This document shows, piece after piece, positions 25,748 to 33,582 of a stretch of DNA of 35,865 nucleotides. A program made the translations under genes and the position numbers. The stretch comes from Sphingobium cupriresistens (GTDB lineage Bacteria; Pseudomonadota; Alphaproteobacteria; Sphingomonadales; Sphingomonadaceae), in the NCBI RefSeq assembly GCF_004152865.1, contig NZ_SEOO01000035.1, positions 1-35,865 of the forward strand, in the 5' to 3' direction. How positions within the stretch are numbered: position 1 is the first letter of the stretch; every line of letters begins with the position of its first letter. The notes below the pieces were generated by a model. The model saw nothing but the letters and a program-made list of their open reading frames with translations. It was not told where the DNA came from and did not search any database.

Positions 25748-26440
25748 ATGGCGAACAAAGTAGGTTTGACGGATGCGAAGATCGCAGGGCTGAAGGCGCC
25801 GACAGCGGGTCAGATTGAGCTCGCCGATGGTATCGTACCCGGACTTAGGCTCCGCATGGGTGCCAGTGGTATCAAGACGTACATTCTGCGCAAGCGGGTT
25901 CAGGGCAAATGGTTGAATGTGACAATCGGACGCCATGGGCCAAGCTTTACGCTGGCCCATGCCCGAAAGAAGGCGCGCGATCTGCTTGTCGATGTCGAGC
26001 AGGGCAAGAGCATCGCCAGAAAAGCGGGGGCAAAGAGAAAGGGATCAAAAGGGGTCGGGACAGTCGCGGAACTCTACGAGACGTACCTTGCTCAGCAGAT
26101 CGAGGGCAAAAAGCGGAGCGCGAGGGAGTTCGATCGAGTGTTCCGAAAATACATCGAGCCCGAGATTGGAGACCGGCTCGCGGACTCCATAACCCGAAGT
26201 GACGTGAGCCGCTTCGTTGAGAAAATTGCGTTCGAGCGGGGCAAGGAAACCCTGACGATGGCGCGGATCGTGTATCGCCACCTTTCAACTTTCTACACTT
26301 GGGCGCTCACCAGATTGGAGCATATGCCCGCCAATCCATGCCGGGATGCATGGCGGCCGAAGCGGAATGAGCCTCGCGACCGTGTACTCAGCGACCGTGA
26401 GCTTGCTGCGCTTTGGCAATCTGCGGTCGAGGATGGCTAG
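25748..26440 (+). pseudogene. P4-type tyrosine integrase lacking the catalytic domain
   Basis: 230 residues: an arm-DNA-binding domain (VGLTDAKIAGLKAPTAGQIE ... GLRLRMGASGIKTYILRKRVQGKWLNVTIG) and a core-binding SAM-like domain (VGTVAELYETYLAQQIEGKKRSAREFDRVF ... MARIVYRHLSTFYTWAL). The protein stops right after VLSDRELAALWQSAVEDG, just where the catalytic domain (R...HxxR...Y) should begin; the family is normally about 400 aa. No catalytic-domain sequence is visible in other frames after 26440. Element II is therefore probably fixed unless a related integrase acts in trans. Confidence 0.85.
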
Positions 26441-26497
26441 CCTCCTCATGGAGCGGCGGAAGCGCTGCCGCTTTCAGTTTAGCTATTGGCAGTTGCA

Positions 26498-26797
26498 ATG
26501 ATTGAGAACCAGAAGATCCGTCCGGCAATGGTCATAGGACCACTTGGAGAGCCGCTCACTCTCGAGTCCCTGCCGCCGAGGGAAACAAGGCGCTGGGTCG
26601 TTCGACGCAAGGCAGAGGTCGTTGCTGCGGTCAATGGCGGTCTGCTAACCATTGATGAAGCGTGCGACCGGTATAGTCTGGCCTTGGAGGAATTTGCGTC
26701 CTGGCAGCGAGCTGTCGAACGATCCGGCATGGCTGGACTTCGTGTCACACGCCTGCAGCACTATCGCGATCTGTATCAGCGCCTGCAGAAATATTGA
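26498..26797 (+). CDS. SciP-like DUF1153 protein
   Basis: About 99 aa, starting at the ATG at 26498 (a TTG at 26486 is also in frame). The sequence PAMVIGPLGEPLTLESLPP, then RRWVVRRKAEVVAAVNGGLL, then EACDRYSLALEEFASWQRAVERSGMAGLRVTRLQ is the DUF1153 fold. SciP in Caulobacter is a short helix-turn-helix protein that binds CtrA and blocks CtrA-dependent transcription. A chromosomal copy is expected elsewhere in the genome, so this is a mobile paralogue. Its A/T content is higher than the core. Whether it acts on CtrA cannot be told. Confidence 0.85.
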   Translation: MIENQKIRPAMVIGPLGEPLTLESLPPRETRRWVVRRKAEVVAAVNGGLLTIDEACDRYSLALEEFASWQRAVERSGMAGLRVTRLQHYRDLYQRLQKY

Positions 26798-26880
26798 TCG
26801 GCGTTTACAAGCCCGACTAGCCGAAATAGGTTCATTCTCTGGTACAACCAGCCCATACCAGAGGAAAAGGGAGCGAACGA

Positions 26881-27288
26881 TGGCGTACAAGATCGATGAA
26901 ATTGAAGGCATTGGCGCGAAGTACGCCGAGCGGCTGCAGGCCGCAGCGATCAAGACCACGGACGACCTGCTTAAATCATGTGGGAGCCGCAAGGGCAGGG
27001 AAGAAGTCGCCGGGCAGACCGGATTTTCGGCCAGCCAACTCCTCAAGTGGGCAAACATGGCCGACCTGATGCGGATCTCCGGAATTGGTGAAGAATTTTC
27101 GGAACTACTCGAAGCAGCGGGTGTCGACACCGTCAAGGAACTCGCCACGCGCAAAGCCGAGAATTTGTCGGCCAAGATGAAGGAGGTCAACGACGCCAAG
27201 AAGCTGACCCGGGCACTGCCTGCCGCATCGCAGGTCCAGAAATGGATCGACCAGGCAAAGACCATGGATGCGGTTATCAGCCATTGAA
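26881..27288 (+). CDS. DUF4332 protein, copy A
   Basis: A 135-aa soluble protein with two helix-hairpin-helix-like segments: IDEIEGIGAKYAERLQAAAI near the N-terminus and LMRISGIGEEFSELLEAAGV in the middle. These GIG motifs are typical of non-specific DNA backbone contacts, and DUF4332 is annotated near flap-endonuclease-like proteins, but no catalytic residues are obvious. About four in five residues match copy B at 28906-29313, which lies in the opposite orientation. Start ATG with a weak upstream GAGCGA. Confidence 0.85.
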
Positions 27289-27597
27289 CCGTTAGGTTCC
27301 TTCAAAACTGCGCGAGGAGGTATGGGCGAAAGCCCGGGGCAGAGGCAGAGTGTGGACCGTCTCTGCCTCCTTGGCGATACCGATGGAAACCGCATCCTCG
27401 AACCTCGTGGCGGAACCGGCGAAAAATCCGATGACTTTTGCGATGGCCCTGTCATTTCTCAACGGAATTGGCTCCCACATTGAAAGTATGAGCCGTGGGC
27501 AAGCAAGTGCAGGCTGCTCCCCGGCGGGGCCGCGCGTCCTGCTTGACATTAATCCGCGCCAGTTCAGGTTGTGATTCAATCGAGGAGGATGATTCTG
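27289..27597 (+). promoter_or_regulatory. Leader region of mscL with hairpin and possible promoter
   Basis: About 300 bases without a supportable gene. A 9-bp inverted repeat GAGGCAGAG/CTCTGCCTC (about 27341-27369) lacks a T run. A TTGACA at 27543-27548 may be the -35 of the mscL promoter, although no good -10 is apparent. A strong GAGGAGG at 27582-27588 lies 9 bases before the chosen mscL ATG. Confidence 0.4.
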
Positions 27598-28023
27598 ATG
27601 CTGAAGGAGTTCAAGGAATTCATCGCGAAGGGCAATGTCCTCGATCTGGCCGTTGCCGTGATCATTGGCGCAGCCTTTGCGAAGATCGTCTCCAGCCTCA
27701 CGGACGAGATCATCATGCCGGTTGTCGGCGCCATATTCGGCGGTCTCGATTTCTCGAGCAAATTCATAATCCTTGGTGAGGTTCCGGCGAGCTACCACGG
27801 CTCATTGACCGACTATGCTGCCCTGAAGGCGGCTGGCGTTCCGATCCTCGGCTGGGGGTCATTCCTTACCGTCCTGCTCGACTTCCTTATTCTTGCGTTC
27901 ATCATCTTCCTGATGGTCCGCACCGCAACCAAGATGATGCGAAAGGCGCCCGAAGCCGAAGCCGGCCCGAGCGAAGTAGAGCTTTTGACCGAGATCCGTG
28001 ACGAACTTCGGGGTAAGGTCTAG
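27598..28023 (+). CDS. mscL: Large-conductance mechanosensitive channel MscL
   Basis: Homopentameric osmotic safety valve of the inner membrane, 141 aa. The N-terminal amphipathic helix and TM1 are [20 protein letters not shown] followed by [22 protein letters not shown] periplasmic loop of about 35 residues follows, then TM2 ([19 protein letters not shown]) and the cytoplasmic helix ending [10 protein letters not shown]. All segments are in order and at normal length, so it should be functional. The ATG at 27598 is preferred over 27589 because of the spacing from GAGGAGG. A chromosomal copy probably exists elsewhere; here it is element II cargo with the downstream DUF937-like gene. Confidence 0.95.
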   Translation: MLKEFKEFIAKGNVLDLAVAVIIGAAFAKIVSSLTDEIIMPVVGAIFGGLDFSSKFIILGEVPASYHGSLTDYAALKAAGVPILGWGSFLTVLLDFLILAFIIFLMVRTATKMMRKAPEAEAGPSEVELLTEIRDELRGKV

Positions 28024-28050
28024 CCTGAAACAAGATACAGGGAGTTTGCG

Positions 28051-28410
28051 ATGAGTATCCTGGATAATATCCTTGGCCAAGTGGGCAGCAACATCGACAT
28101 TGCCAACATGGCTGCGAAGGTCGGAATTGATCCTGCCATGGCCGAGAAGGCCGTTGCTGCCTTGGGCGCAGCCCATTCGCAGCCATCCGACACCGTAGCG
28201 ACCGCCGCAGCACAAACCGGTATTGACAGTGGGACGTTGAACCAGATCGTCGGTCACATCGGCGGCGAGGGTGCTCTTGCCCGCTTCAGCCAGCTTTTTG
28301 GGGACCACCCGCAAGCCGCTGGGCTCCTTGGAATGCTTGACCGTGATGGCGACGGAAATCCACTCAACGACGTCATGGGCATGGCGAAGAACCTGTTCGG
28401 CAAGGACTAA
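28051..28410 (+). CDS. DUF937/YidB-like small protein
   Basis: A 119-aa acidic helical protein (MSILDNILGQVGSNIDIANM ... GALARFSQLFGDHPQAAGLL) ending with a calcium-loop-like DRDGDGNPLND segment. The internal TLNQIVGHIGGEGA pattern resembles the DUF937/YidB family, whose role is unknown. It begins 28 bases after mscL with the ribosome site GGGAG, so it is likely co-transcribed with mscL. Confidence 0.75.
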   Translation: MSILDNILGQVGSNIDIANMAAKVGIDPAMAEKAVAALGAAHSQPSDTVATAAAQTGIDSGTLNQIVGHIGGEGALARFSQLFGDHPQAAGLLGMLDRDGDGNPLNDVMGMAKNLFGKD

Positions 28411-28474
28411 TCCTCAGCCGATGAGGGAGGGCGATTTGACGAATCCGGAGTTCGCAAAACGTCGGTGATGGCAG

Positions 28475-28642
28475 TTGCTGCGCCTCGCGCTGTTGGTCGC
28501 GGCTTTGCTTGCGATCACCCTGCAGTTCGATACCAGGTCGGTCCCGTTTGGGCTGCTTGGTTTGGGCGTCGTGACCGCTGCAGCATTTCTGATCGTTCTG
28601 ACGATTTCGACAATTATAAGAGAGCTTCGCGGGCCCGAATAG
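28475..28642 (+). CDS. Small two-helix membrane protein
   Basis: 55 residues in the frame starting at a TTG at 28475: [20 protein letters not shown], a short turn, then [20 protein letters not shown] followed by a basic IIRELRGPE end. Two hydrophobic helices with a positive C-terminus look like a genuine small membrane protein. There is no clear Shine-Dalgarno sequence and no family I can name. In-frame TGA at 28467-28469 forbids an earlier start. Confidence 0.5.
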   Translation: MLRLALLVAALLAITLQFDTRSVPFGLLGLGVVTAAAFLIVLTISTIIRELRGPE

Positions 28643-28673
28643 TCCCGAACGAGGCGACCTCCTTGTCGCGGGG

Positions 28674-28817
28674 ATCTCCGCGCGCTCAACCGGTGTCGCT
28701 ATTTTCGCCGAGACCGGTGCGATGGAGCAGCTCTGGTTGTTCTGGCTTGCCCCATTGGTCGGCGCGGCGGTCCTGCTGGGCATCGTCAACTTCTTCAAGC
28801 GCGGCAGCGTGCGCTGA
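28674..28817 (+). pseudogene. Aquaporin C-terminal remnant
   Basis: The frame ending at the TGA at 28815 reads [15 protein letters not shown], then [20 protein letters not shown]. This is the AqpZ end, where the second NPARSTG motif leads into the last helix with QLWLFW-APxxGA. The five upstream membrane helices are missing, and the Asn-Pro of NPARSTG is replaced. It is therefore a remnant left by deletion in the element, next to mscL. Confidence 0.7.
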
Positions 28818-28905
28818 TCGCGGCTGAAAGAGGAGCCCCCGATCCGGATGGTCGGTTTTTGGAAGGCCGTCGGATTTCGGGGCAGTTCCCGGCGATGGTG
28901 CGGGA

Positions 28906-29313
28906 TTAGTAGCTGATTGCAGGATCCAGGGTTTTTGCCTGATCGACCCACTTCTGCACTTGCGTGATCGCCGGCAGCGCCCGGGTCAGGCTCTTCGCCT
29001 CATTCACTTCTTTCAACTTCGCGGCAAGATTTTCCGCATTGCGCGTGGCCAATTCCTTGACAGTGTCGACGCCGGCCGCTTCCAGCAATTCGGAATATTC
29101 CTCAGCGATCCCAGAAATCCGCATCAGATCCGCCATATTGGTCCATTTGAGGAGCTGGTTAGCGGAAATACCGGTCTTCTCGGCGGTCTCATCGCGGCCT
29201 TTCCGGCTACCGCAGGCTTTGAGCAAATCGTTGGTTGAATAGATCGCGGCGGCCTGCAAGCGCTCAGCGAACTTGGCGCCAATGCCTTCAATCTCGATAA
29301 TCTTGTAATCCAT
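28906..29313 (-). CDS. DUF4332 protein, copy B
   Basis: A 135-aa paralogue of copy A in the opposite orientation. The same two helix-hairpin-helix-like segments are kept (IIEIEGIGAKFAERLQAAAI and LMRISGIAEEYSELLEAAGV; the second Gly is Ala here). The ATG at 29313 has GGGAGAAG 5 bases ahead; a longer frame to 29385 has no such site. Same length and no indels relative to copy A suggest both are under selection. Confidence 0.85.
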   Translation of the reverse strand: MDYKIIEIEGIGAKFAERLQAAAIYSTNDLLKACGSRKGRDETAEKTGISANQLLKWTNMADLMRISGIAEEYSELLEAAGVDTVKELATRNAENLAAKLKEVNEAKSLTRALPAITQVQKWVDQAKTLDPAISY

Positions 29314-29525
29314 TTGCTTCTCCCATGACCCAGAATTACGCCCAGCAATAGTCTTCCAGCGAGCGTGCAAGCTGACACCCTTCAACAGCTGTCACAAGAC
29401 ACCTCGAATCCTGAAATCGCGATACCTGACGAACGAGGTCATCTGTCAACCAGTACGCTGACGCGGTGATAGATGGGGTTGAAGAGCGGGCGCCACCGTG
29501 GTGACGGCAGCCCTGCCGCTCTGGG

Positions 29526-30125
29526 TCAGCCGAACAGCTTGCTGGCGGTCCCTGCTACGCGCGCGCCAAGATAGCGAGCACCAGCGAGTTCATCCTTGTC
29601 GGGCTGGCGGCTGCCATCGCCGCCGGCAATGGTCGTGGCGCCATACGGTGCGCCGCCGCGGACCTTGTCATGGCCTGATTGTCCAGCGAAGCCGTAGTCG
29701 AGCCCGACGATGGTCATGCCAAAGTGCAGCATGTTGGTGATGAGCGAAAACAGCGTCGTTTCCTGACCACCATGTTGCGTCGCAGTCGAGGTGAACGCGG
29801 CGCCGACCTTGCCGTTGAGCGCGCCGCGCGCCCACAGCCCGCCGGCCTGGTCGAGAAATGCCGCCATCTGTGAAGAAATCCGGCCAAACCGCGTGCCGGT
29901 GCCAAGGACGATGGCATCATAGTTTTCAAATTCGGCCACCGTCGCGACGGGGGCCGCCTGATCGAGCTTGAAGTGGCTCGCCCTGGCGATCTCCTCGGGA
30001 ACGGTCTCGGGCACGCGCTTGATATCGACGGTGGCGCCCGCTTCGCGCGCACCTTCCGCGATGGCCTGCGCCATCGTCTCGATATGGCCGTATGCCGAAT
30101 AATAGAGGACGAGAACTTTGCTCAT
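29526..30125 (-). CDS. wrbA: NAD(P)H:quinone oxidoreductase WrbA
   Basis: Flavodoxin-fold FMN enzyme reducing quinones by two electrons, 199 aa. Features are [20 protein letters not shown] (FMN phosphate loop), [20 protein letters not shown] (the GT-RFG loop typical of WrbA) and [18 protein letters not shown]. The C-terminal region [20 protein letters not shown] is also characteristic. The ATG overlaps the TGA of the dioxygenase gene (ATGA), so it is the last gene of the doxX-DODA-wrbA operon. It fits a role in detoxifying quinones made or met by the other two. Confidence 0.95.
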   Translation of the reverse strand: MSKVLVLYYSAYGHIETMAQAIAEGAREAGATVDIKRVPETVPEEIARASHFKLDQAAPVATVAEFENYDAIVLGTGTRFGRISSQMAAFLDQAGGLWARGALNGKVGAAFTSTATQHGGQETTLFSLITNMLHFGMTIVGLDYGFAGQSGHDKVRGGAPYGATTIAGGDGSRQPDKDELAGARYLGARVAGTASKLFG

Positions 30126-30934
30126 GACTGATTTCCTTCTGGATTGGTCGGCATAGCTGAGGCGCCGAAGGCGTAGGCATCCATGCGCAGGACGCCGTAA
30201 GTGTTGCTGGTGTGGAGGCGCTCCACGGGGGCGCTCGCCCCCGCCGCACCCAGTGCAACGAACAGCGGCAGGAGATGCTCCTCGGTCGGATGATTGCGCT
30301 GCGCGTGTGGGGCGAGGCGGCGATAGGCTAGCAGGTCGCAGGTGCGTCCCTCCTTGAGCGCCACATCGAACCAGTCGGCAAAGGCGGTAACCCATTCGGG
30401 CTCTGCCATGCCTGCCTGACCGCGCCAGCTCGACAGGTCGTGCGTGAAGCTGCCGCTTGCGACGATCAGCACGCCTTCGTTTGCGAGCGGTGCGATCGCG
30501 CGGCCGACCTCCAGGTGATGCCCGGGGCCAAGCTGGCTTTGCACCGATAGCTGAACCACCGGGATGTCGGCTTCCGGCCAGGCGAGCATCAACGGCACCC
30601 AGGCCCCATGGTCGAGCCCTCTTGCGGTATCCGTCGCCGAGGGAAGTCCGGCATCGGCGAGGAGATCGACGATCCGGTCGGCAAGCTGCGGATCGCCAGG
30701 CGCGGGATAGGTCAGTTTGTAGAGTGCATCCGGAAATCCCCCGAAATCGTGGATCGTCCGGTTGCGCTCGACCGCGTTGACGGTGGGGACGCGCGTTTCC
30801 CAGTGGGCGGAAACCACCACGATCGCGCGCGGCCGCGGCATTGCCGTCGCAAGACCCTTGAGGAAGTGGCGGGCAGCCACATCCTCGAAAGGCAGTGTCG
30901 GCGCGCCGTGCGAGAGGAACAGCGGGCGGGCCAT
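30122..30934 (-). CDS. DODA-type extradiol ring-cleavage dioxygenase (YgiD/LigB-like)
   Basis: Zinc or iron dioxygenase-fold protein of 270 aa, related to YgiD/DOPA 4,5-dioxygenase. The N-terminal [11 protein letters not shown] has His9, SAHWE has His44, [10 protein letters not shown] has His109, and [10 protein letters not shown] has His165. These are the four His positions expected of the class III extradiol fold. The substrate cannot be deduced; catecholic compounds are likely. It is the middle gene of a three-gene operon, 3 bases after doxX and overlapping wrbA. Confidence 0.92.
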   Translation of the reverse strand: MARPLFLSHGAPTLPFEDVAARHFLKGLATAMPRPRAIVVVSAHWETRVPTVNAVERNRTIHDFGGFPDALYKLTYPAPGDPQLADRIVDLLADAGLPSATDTARGLDHGAWVPLMLAWPEADIPVVQLSVQSQLGPGHHLEVGRAIAPLANEGVLIVASGSFTHDLSSWRGQAGMAEPEWVTAFADWFDVALKEGRTCDLLAYRRLAPHAQRNHPTEEHLLPLFVALGAAGASAPVERLHTSNTYGVLRMDAYAFGASAMPTNPEGNQS

Positions 30935-30937
30935 GGC

Positions 30938-31345
30938 TCACACCTTGCTCTTGAAGGGATTGCCTATGGCATAGGCGCCGTCGCCTATGATGGCCTGAGA
31001 CGCCAGCACGATCGTCCAGAACACCGGATATTCCCAACCGCCGCCGGGATTGGAGAAGGTGAAACCGTTGCCGGCGTGCGGCACGATCGCCCCGATCATG
31101 ATCGGCAACGCCGCCAGTGCAGCCCAGCGCGTCATCAAGCCGAGGATCAATGCGAGACCAAGCCCGATCTCACCGGCCATGACCGGATAGGCCAGGATGC
31201 CGGGAAATCCGATGCTCTCGAAGAAGCCGGCCGTTCCGGCGGGCGTGAACACCAGGAGCTTGATCAGCCCGTGGGTGAGAAGAATGGAGCCGCTGGTCAC
31301 GCGGAGCAAGGCAATCGCCTGCGAAGTCGAAGCTGTCTGGGTCAT
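30938..31345 (-). CDS. DoxX family membrane protein
   Basis: A 135-aa protein with four predicted helices. [40 protein letters not shown] and the later [19 protein letters not shown] are typical of DoxX/DoxD-like proteins. It is first in the operon with the DODA dioxygenase and wrbA. DoxX-like proteins often accompany redox enzymes acting on quinones or thiols. Confidence 0.9.
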   Translation of the reverse strand: MTQTASTSQAIALLRVTSGSILLTHGLIKLLVFTPAGTAGFFESIGFPGILAYPVMAGEIGLGLALILGLMTRWAALAALPIMIGAIVPHAGNGFTFSNPGGGWEYPVFWTIVLASQAIIGDGAYAIGNPFKSKV

Positions 31346-31448
31346 GGTCCAGAGTCCTGTGTGTCGATGACCATCAGTTACGCTGCTACATCACTGCATG
31401 CCATTCGCGATGTTTGACTAGTGCTCATGCGATTTCGTATAGTATGGT
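31346..31448. promoter_or_regulatory. Divergent promoter region between doxX operon and LysR gene
   Basis: 103 bases separate two divergent starts. It includes a TTCGCGA-centred symmetry and an A/T-rich TTTCGTATAGTATGG just before the LysR ATG. A T-N11-A-type LysR site is expected here from the divergent gene arrangement, but I cannot fix one by eye. Confidence 0.45.
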
Positions 31449-32321
31449 ATGGATTGGGACGACCTCCGCACATTCCTTGCCATCGCCCGGCACGGCACGC
31501 TTTCTGCCGCGGCTCGCGCGCTCGGTGTAACCCAGCCGACGATGGGGCGCCGGCTCACGGCGATGGAAGAGCGCACGGGCGCGCGTCTGCTGCAACGACT
31601 GCCCGGCGGCTACGCCCTGACCCCGCTCGGTGAGACTATTCTTGGTAACGCAGAAAGGGTCGAGGCAGAGGTTCTCGCCGCAGAGCGCACCATCACCGGG
31701 AAGGACATCGCGCTGGAAGGCCTGGTCAGGCTGACCACGGTCGATACGCTGGCCGCGCGGATCGTCACTCCGGCGCTCGCCGAACTGCAAGCGAAACACC
31801 CCGGCATCATTGTCGAACTGGTTCCCGACACGCGTTCACTCAGCCTGTCCAAGCGGGAAGCCGACATCGCGCTGCGCATGTCACGTTTCGAGGGGAACGA
31901 GGTGGCGGCCCGACGCGTCGGCGCGCTCGCCATGGGACTGTACTCAGCCCCGGATATGGCCCGGCGCATCGAGGAGGGGCAAGCCCGCCTCGTAACGGTG
32001 CTCGACGATCAGGCGCATTTGCCGGAGGCCAAATGGCTGCGGGATGCCTTTCCCGATGCGCTTATCGGTTTTCGCTCCAACAGCCGTGAGGTGCAGGTTC
32101 ACGCGACTCTTGCAGGCGCCGGGGTTGCGGCGCTCGCCCGCTATCGTGCCGATGGGGAGCCCGGGCTAGTTCGCCTGTACCCCGACAGACCTGACCTTGT
32201 TCGAGACATCTGGATAGGTGTGCATGTGGACATGCGCCACATGCCGAGAGTGCGGGCAGTGACCGATACAGTTGTCGAAGCACTGCGGAAAAACGCCGCG
32301 ATTCTCAATCCGGGTCACTGA
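31449..32321 (+). CDS. LysR-type transcriptional regulator
   Basis: A 290-aa regulator. The N-terminal winged helix is DWDDLRTFLAIARHGTLSAA ... ALGVTQPTMGRRLTAMEERTGARLL, followed by a linker helix and a periplasmic-binding-protein-like effector domain (LVRLTTVDTLAARIVTPALAELQAKHP...). It is divergent from the doxX-DODA-wrbA operon and very likely controls it, by family rule. The inducer is unknown; an aromatic or quinone is plausible from the operon. Confidence 0.93.
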   Translation: MDWDDLRTFLAIARHGTLSAAARALGVTQPTMGRRLTAMEERTGARLLQRLPGGYALTPLGETILGNAERVEAEVLAAERTITGKDIALEGLVRLTTVDTLAARIVTPALAELQAKHPGIIVELVPDTRSLSLSKREADIALRMSRFEGNEVAARRVGALAMGLYSAPDMARRIEEGQARLVTVLDDQAHLPEAKWLRDAFPDALIGFRSNSREVQVHATLAGAGVAALARYRADGEPGLVRLYPDRPDLVRDIWIGVHVDMRHMPRVRAVTDTVVEALRKNAAILNPGH

Positions 32322-32499
32322 ACCCCAGTTGTTGATAGAGCAAGACAGGCTCGAGCACACGCTCGAGCCAGCTTTTCGTCGCAATACCTTGATCAACCGT
32401 CGCCGGATCCGCTGCTACCTAGAGAGCTACCTAGCGATCTGCGAGCGGAAATCCGGTTGGCCCAAGGGCCATTTAATACGTTGAAATATATGGGGAATT
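32322..32499. other. Right terminal segment of element II
   Basis: About 180 bases without a gene, between the LysR stop and the tRNA-Lys 3' end. It contains the two GCTACCTA repeats and a CTCGAGCACACGCTCGAG inverted repeat near 32350. Confidence 0.55.
32414..32433. promoter_or_regulatory. Two GCTACCTA repeats at the right end of element II
   Basis: Exact copies at 32414-32421 and 32426-32433 (12-base spacing), 67-86 bases from the tRNA CCA. They match the motif before the element II integrase and are absent from element I. Candidate arm-type sites. Confidence 0.6.
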
Positions 32500-32575
<76 letters not shown>

Positions 32576-32627
32576 ACACCGGCCTGTTCCGGTCCGTTAA
32601 AGGACCGCCTGCATCGGCCCGATGCAG

Positions 32628-32714
32628 TGGTGGACAGGGCTGGATTCGAACCAGCGTACGGGAAACCCGGGCAGATTTACAGTCTGCTGCCTTTAACCAC
32701 TCGGCCACCTGTCC
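32628..32714 (-). tRNA. tRNA-Tyr (GTA)
   Basis: Acceptor GGACAGG/CCTGTCC, anticodon stem-loop GCAGACTGTAAATCTGC with GTA at positions 34-36, a long variable arm (CCGGGTTTCCCGTACG region), T arm CTGG TTCGAAT CCAG, and an encoded CCA. It is upstream of tRNA-Lys with a 52-base spacer holding two short hairpins, so both are probably cut from one precursor. Confidence 0.97.
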
Positions 32715-32818
32715 AGTGCCCTGCGCGACAAGAAATTTGCGTTCCCGCCTCGCTGGAGGCGGCTCAATGGCGAAAGGAGACTTGCCTGTCAATGGGGTGA
32801 TGTGAAAAGAGCGCAATC

Positions 32819-33559
32819 ATGAAAAAGCCCAATCGCTCCACCAAGTCCAAGGGCGCCTTTCCGCGCTTCTATGGTCGTCACGCCGTCATAGCGGCGCTCG
32901 CCAACCCTAACCGCATCGTGCGCAAGATATGGGGCACGCGCGAAGCGCTGGGCGCCCTCGATCTGCCGCCGGTGCTGCCGATCATCTATTCCGACGTCGC
33001 CGACATGGGCCGCATGGTCCCGTCCGACGCGCCGCACCAGGGCATCGTCGCCGAAGTCGAGCCGCTGGACGATGTCTGGCTGGGCGAGATATTGGAGGAA
33101 GGCCAGGACGACAGGCGGCCGATCCTGGTGCTGGACCAGGTGACCGATCCGCATAATGTCGGCGCGATCCTGCGCTCCGCCGCCGCTTTCGACGCGCTGT
33201 GCATCGTCACGCAGGACCGGCACGCCCCGCCCGAATCGGGCGTGCTGGCGCGCGCGGCGTCGGGCGCGCTGGAAAATGTGCCCTGGGTGCGGGTGGTGAA
33301 CCTGGCCCGCGCGCTCGAAGAGATTGCCGAAGCGGGCTATTGGCGCATCGGGCTGGACGGCGACGCCGACACCATATTGGGCGAGGCGATCGGCGAATCG
33401 CGTGTCGCCCTGGTGCTGGGGGCCGAGGGCGAAGGGCTGCGCCACAATACGATCGCCCATTGCGACATCATCGCCAAGCTGCCGATCAGCCCGCGGATGG
33501 AGAGCCTGAACGTGTCGAACGCCGCAGCGATCGCGTTGTACGCCGCAACGGTTCGCTAA
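32819..33559 (+). CDS. rlmB: 23S rRNA Gm2251 2'-O-methyltransferase (SpoU/TrmH family)
   Basis: SAM-dependent trefoil-knot methyltransferase, 246 aa. An N-terminal substrate-binding domain (FYGRHAVIAALANPNR) precedes the SPOUT core. Motif 1 is VLDQVTDPHNVGAILRSAAA, motif 2 is LVLGAEGEGLRHNTI, and motif 3 is ESLNVSNAAAIALYAA. These fit RlmB, which methylates the P-loop G2251 of 23S rRNA. Other SpoU enzymes (TrmH-like) cannot be fully excluded. Divergent from the tRNA-Tyr-tRNA-Lys pair. Confidence 0.9.
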   Translation: MKKPNRSTKSKGAFPRFYGRHAVIAALANPNRIVRKIWGTREALGALDLPPVLPIIYSDVADMGRMVPSDAPHQGIVAEVEPLDDVWLGEILEEGQDDRRPILVLDQVTDPHNVGAILRSAAAFDALCIVTQDRHAPPESGVLARAASGALENVPWVRVVNLARALEEIAEAGYWRIGLDGDADTILGEAIGESRVALVLGAEGEGLRHNTIAHCDIIAKLPISPRMESLNVSNAAAIALYAATVR

Positions 33560-33582
33560 CCGGCCTATAGAAAGGAAGCGCC

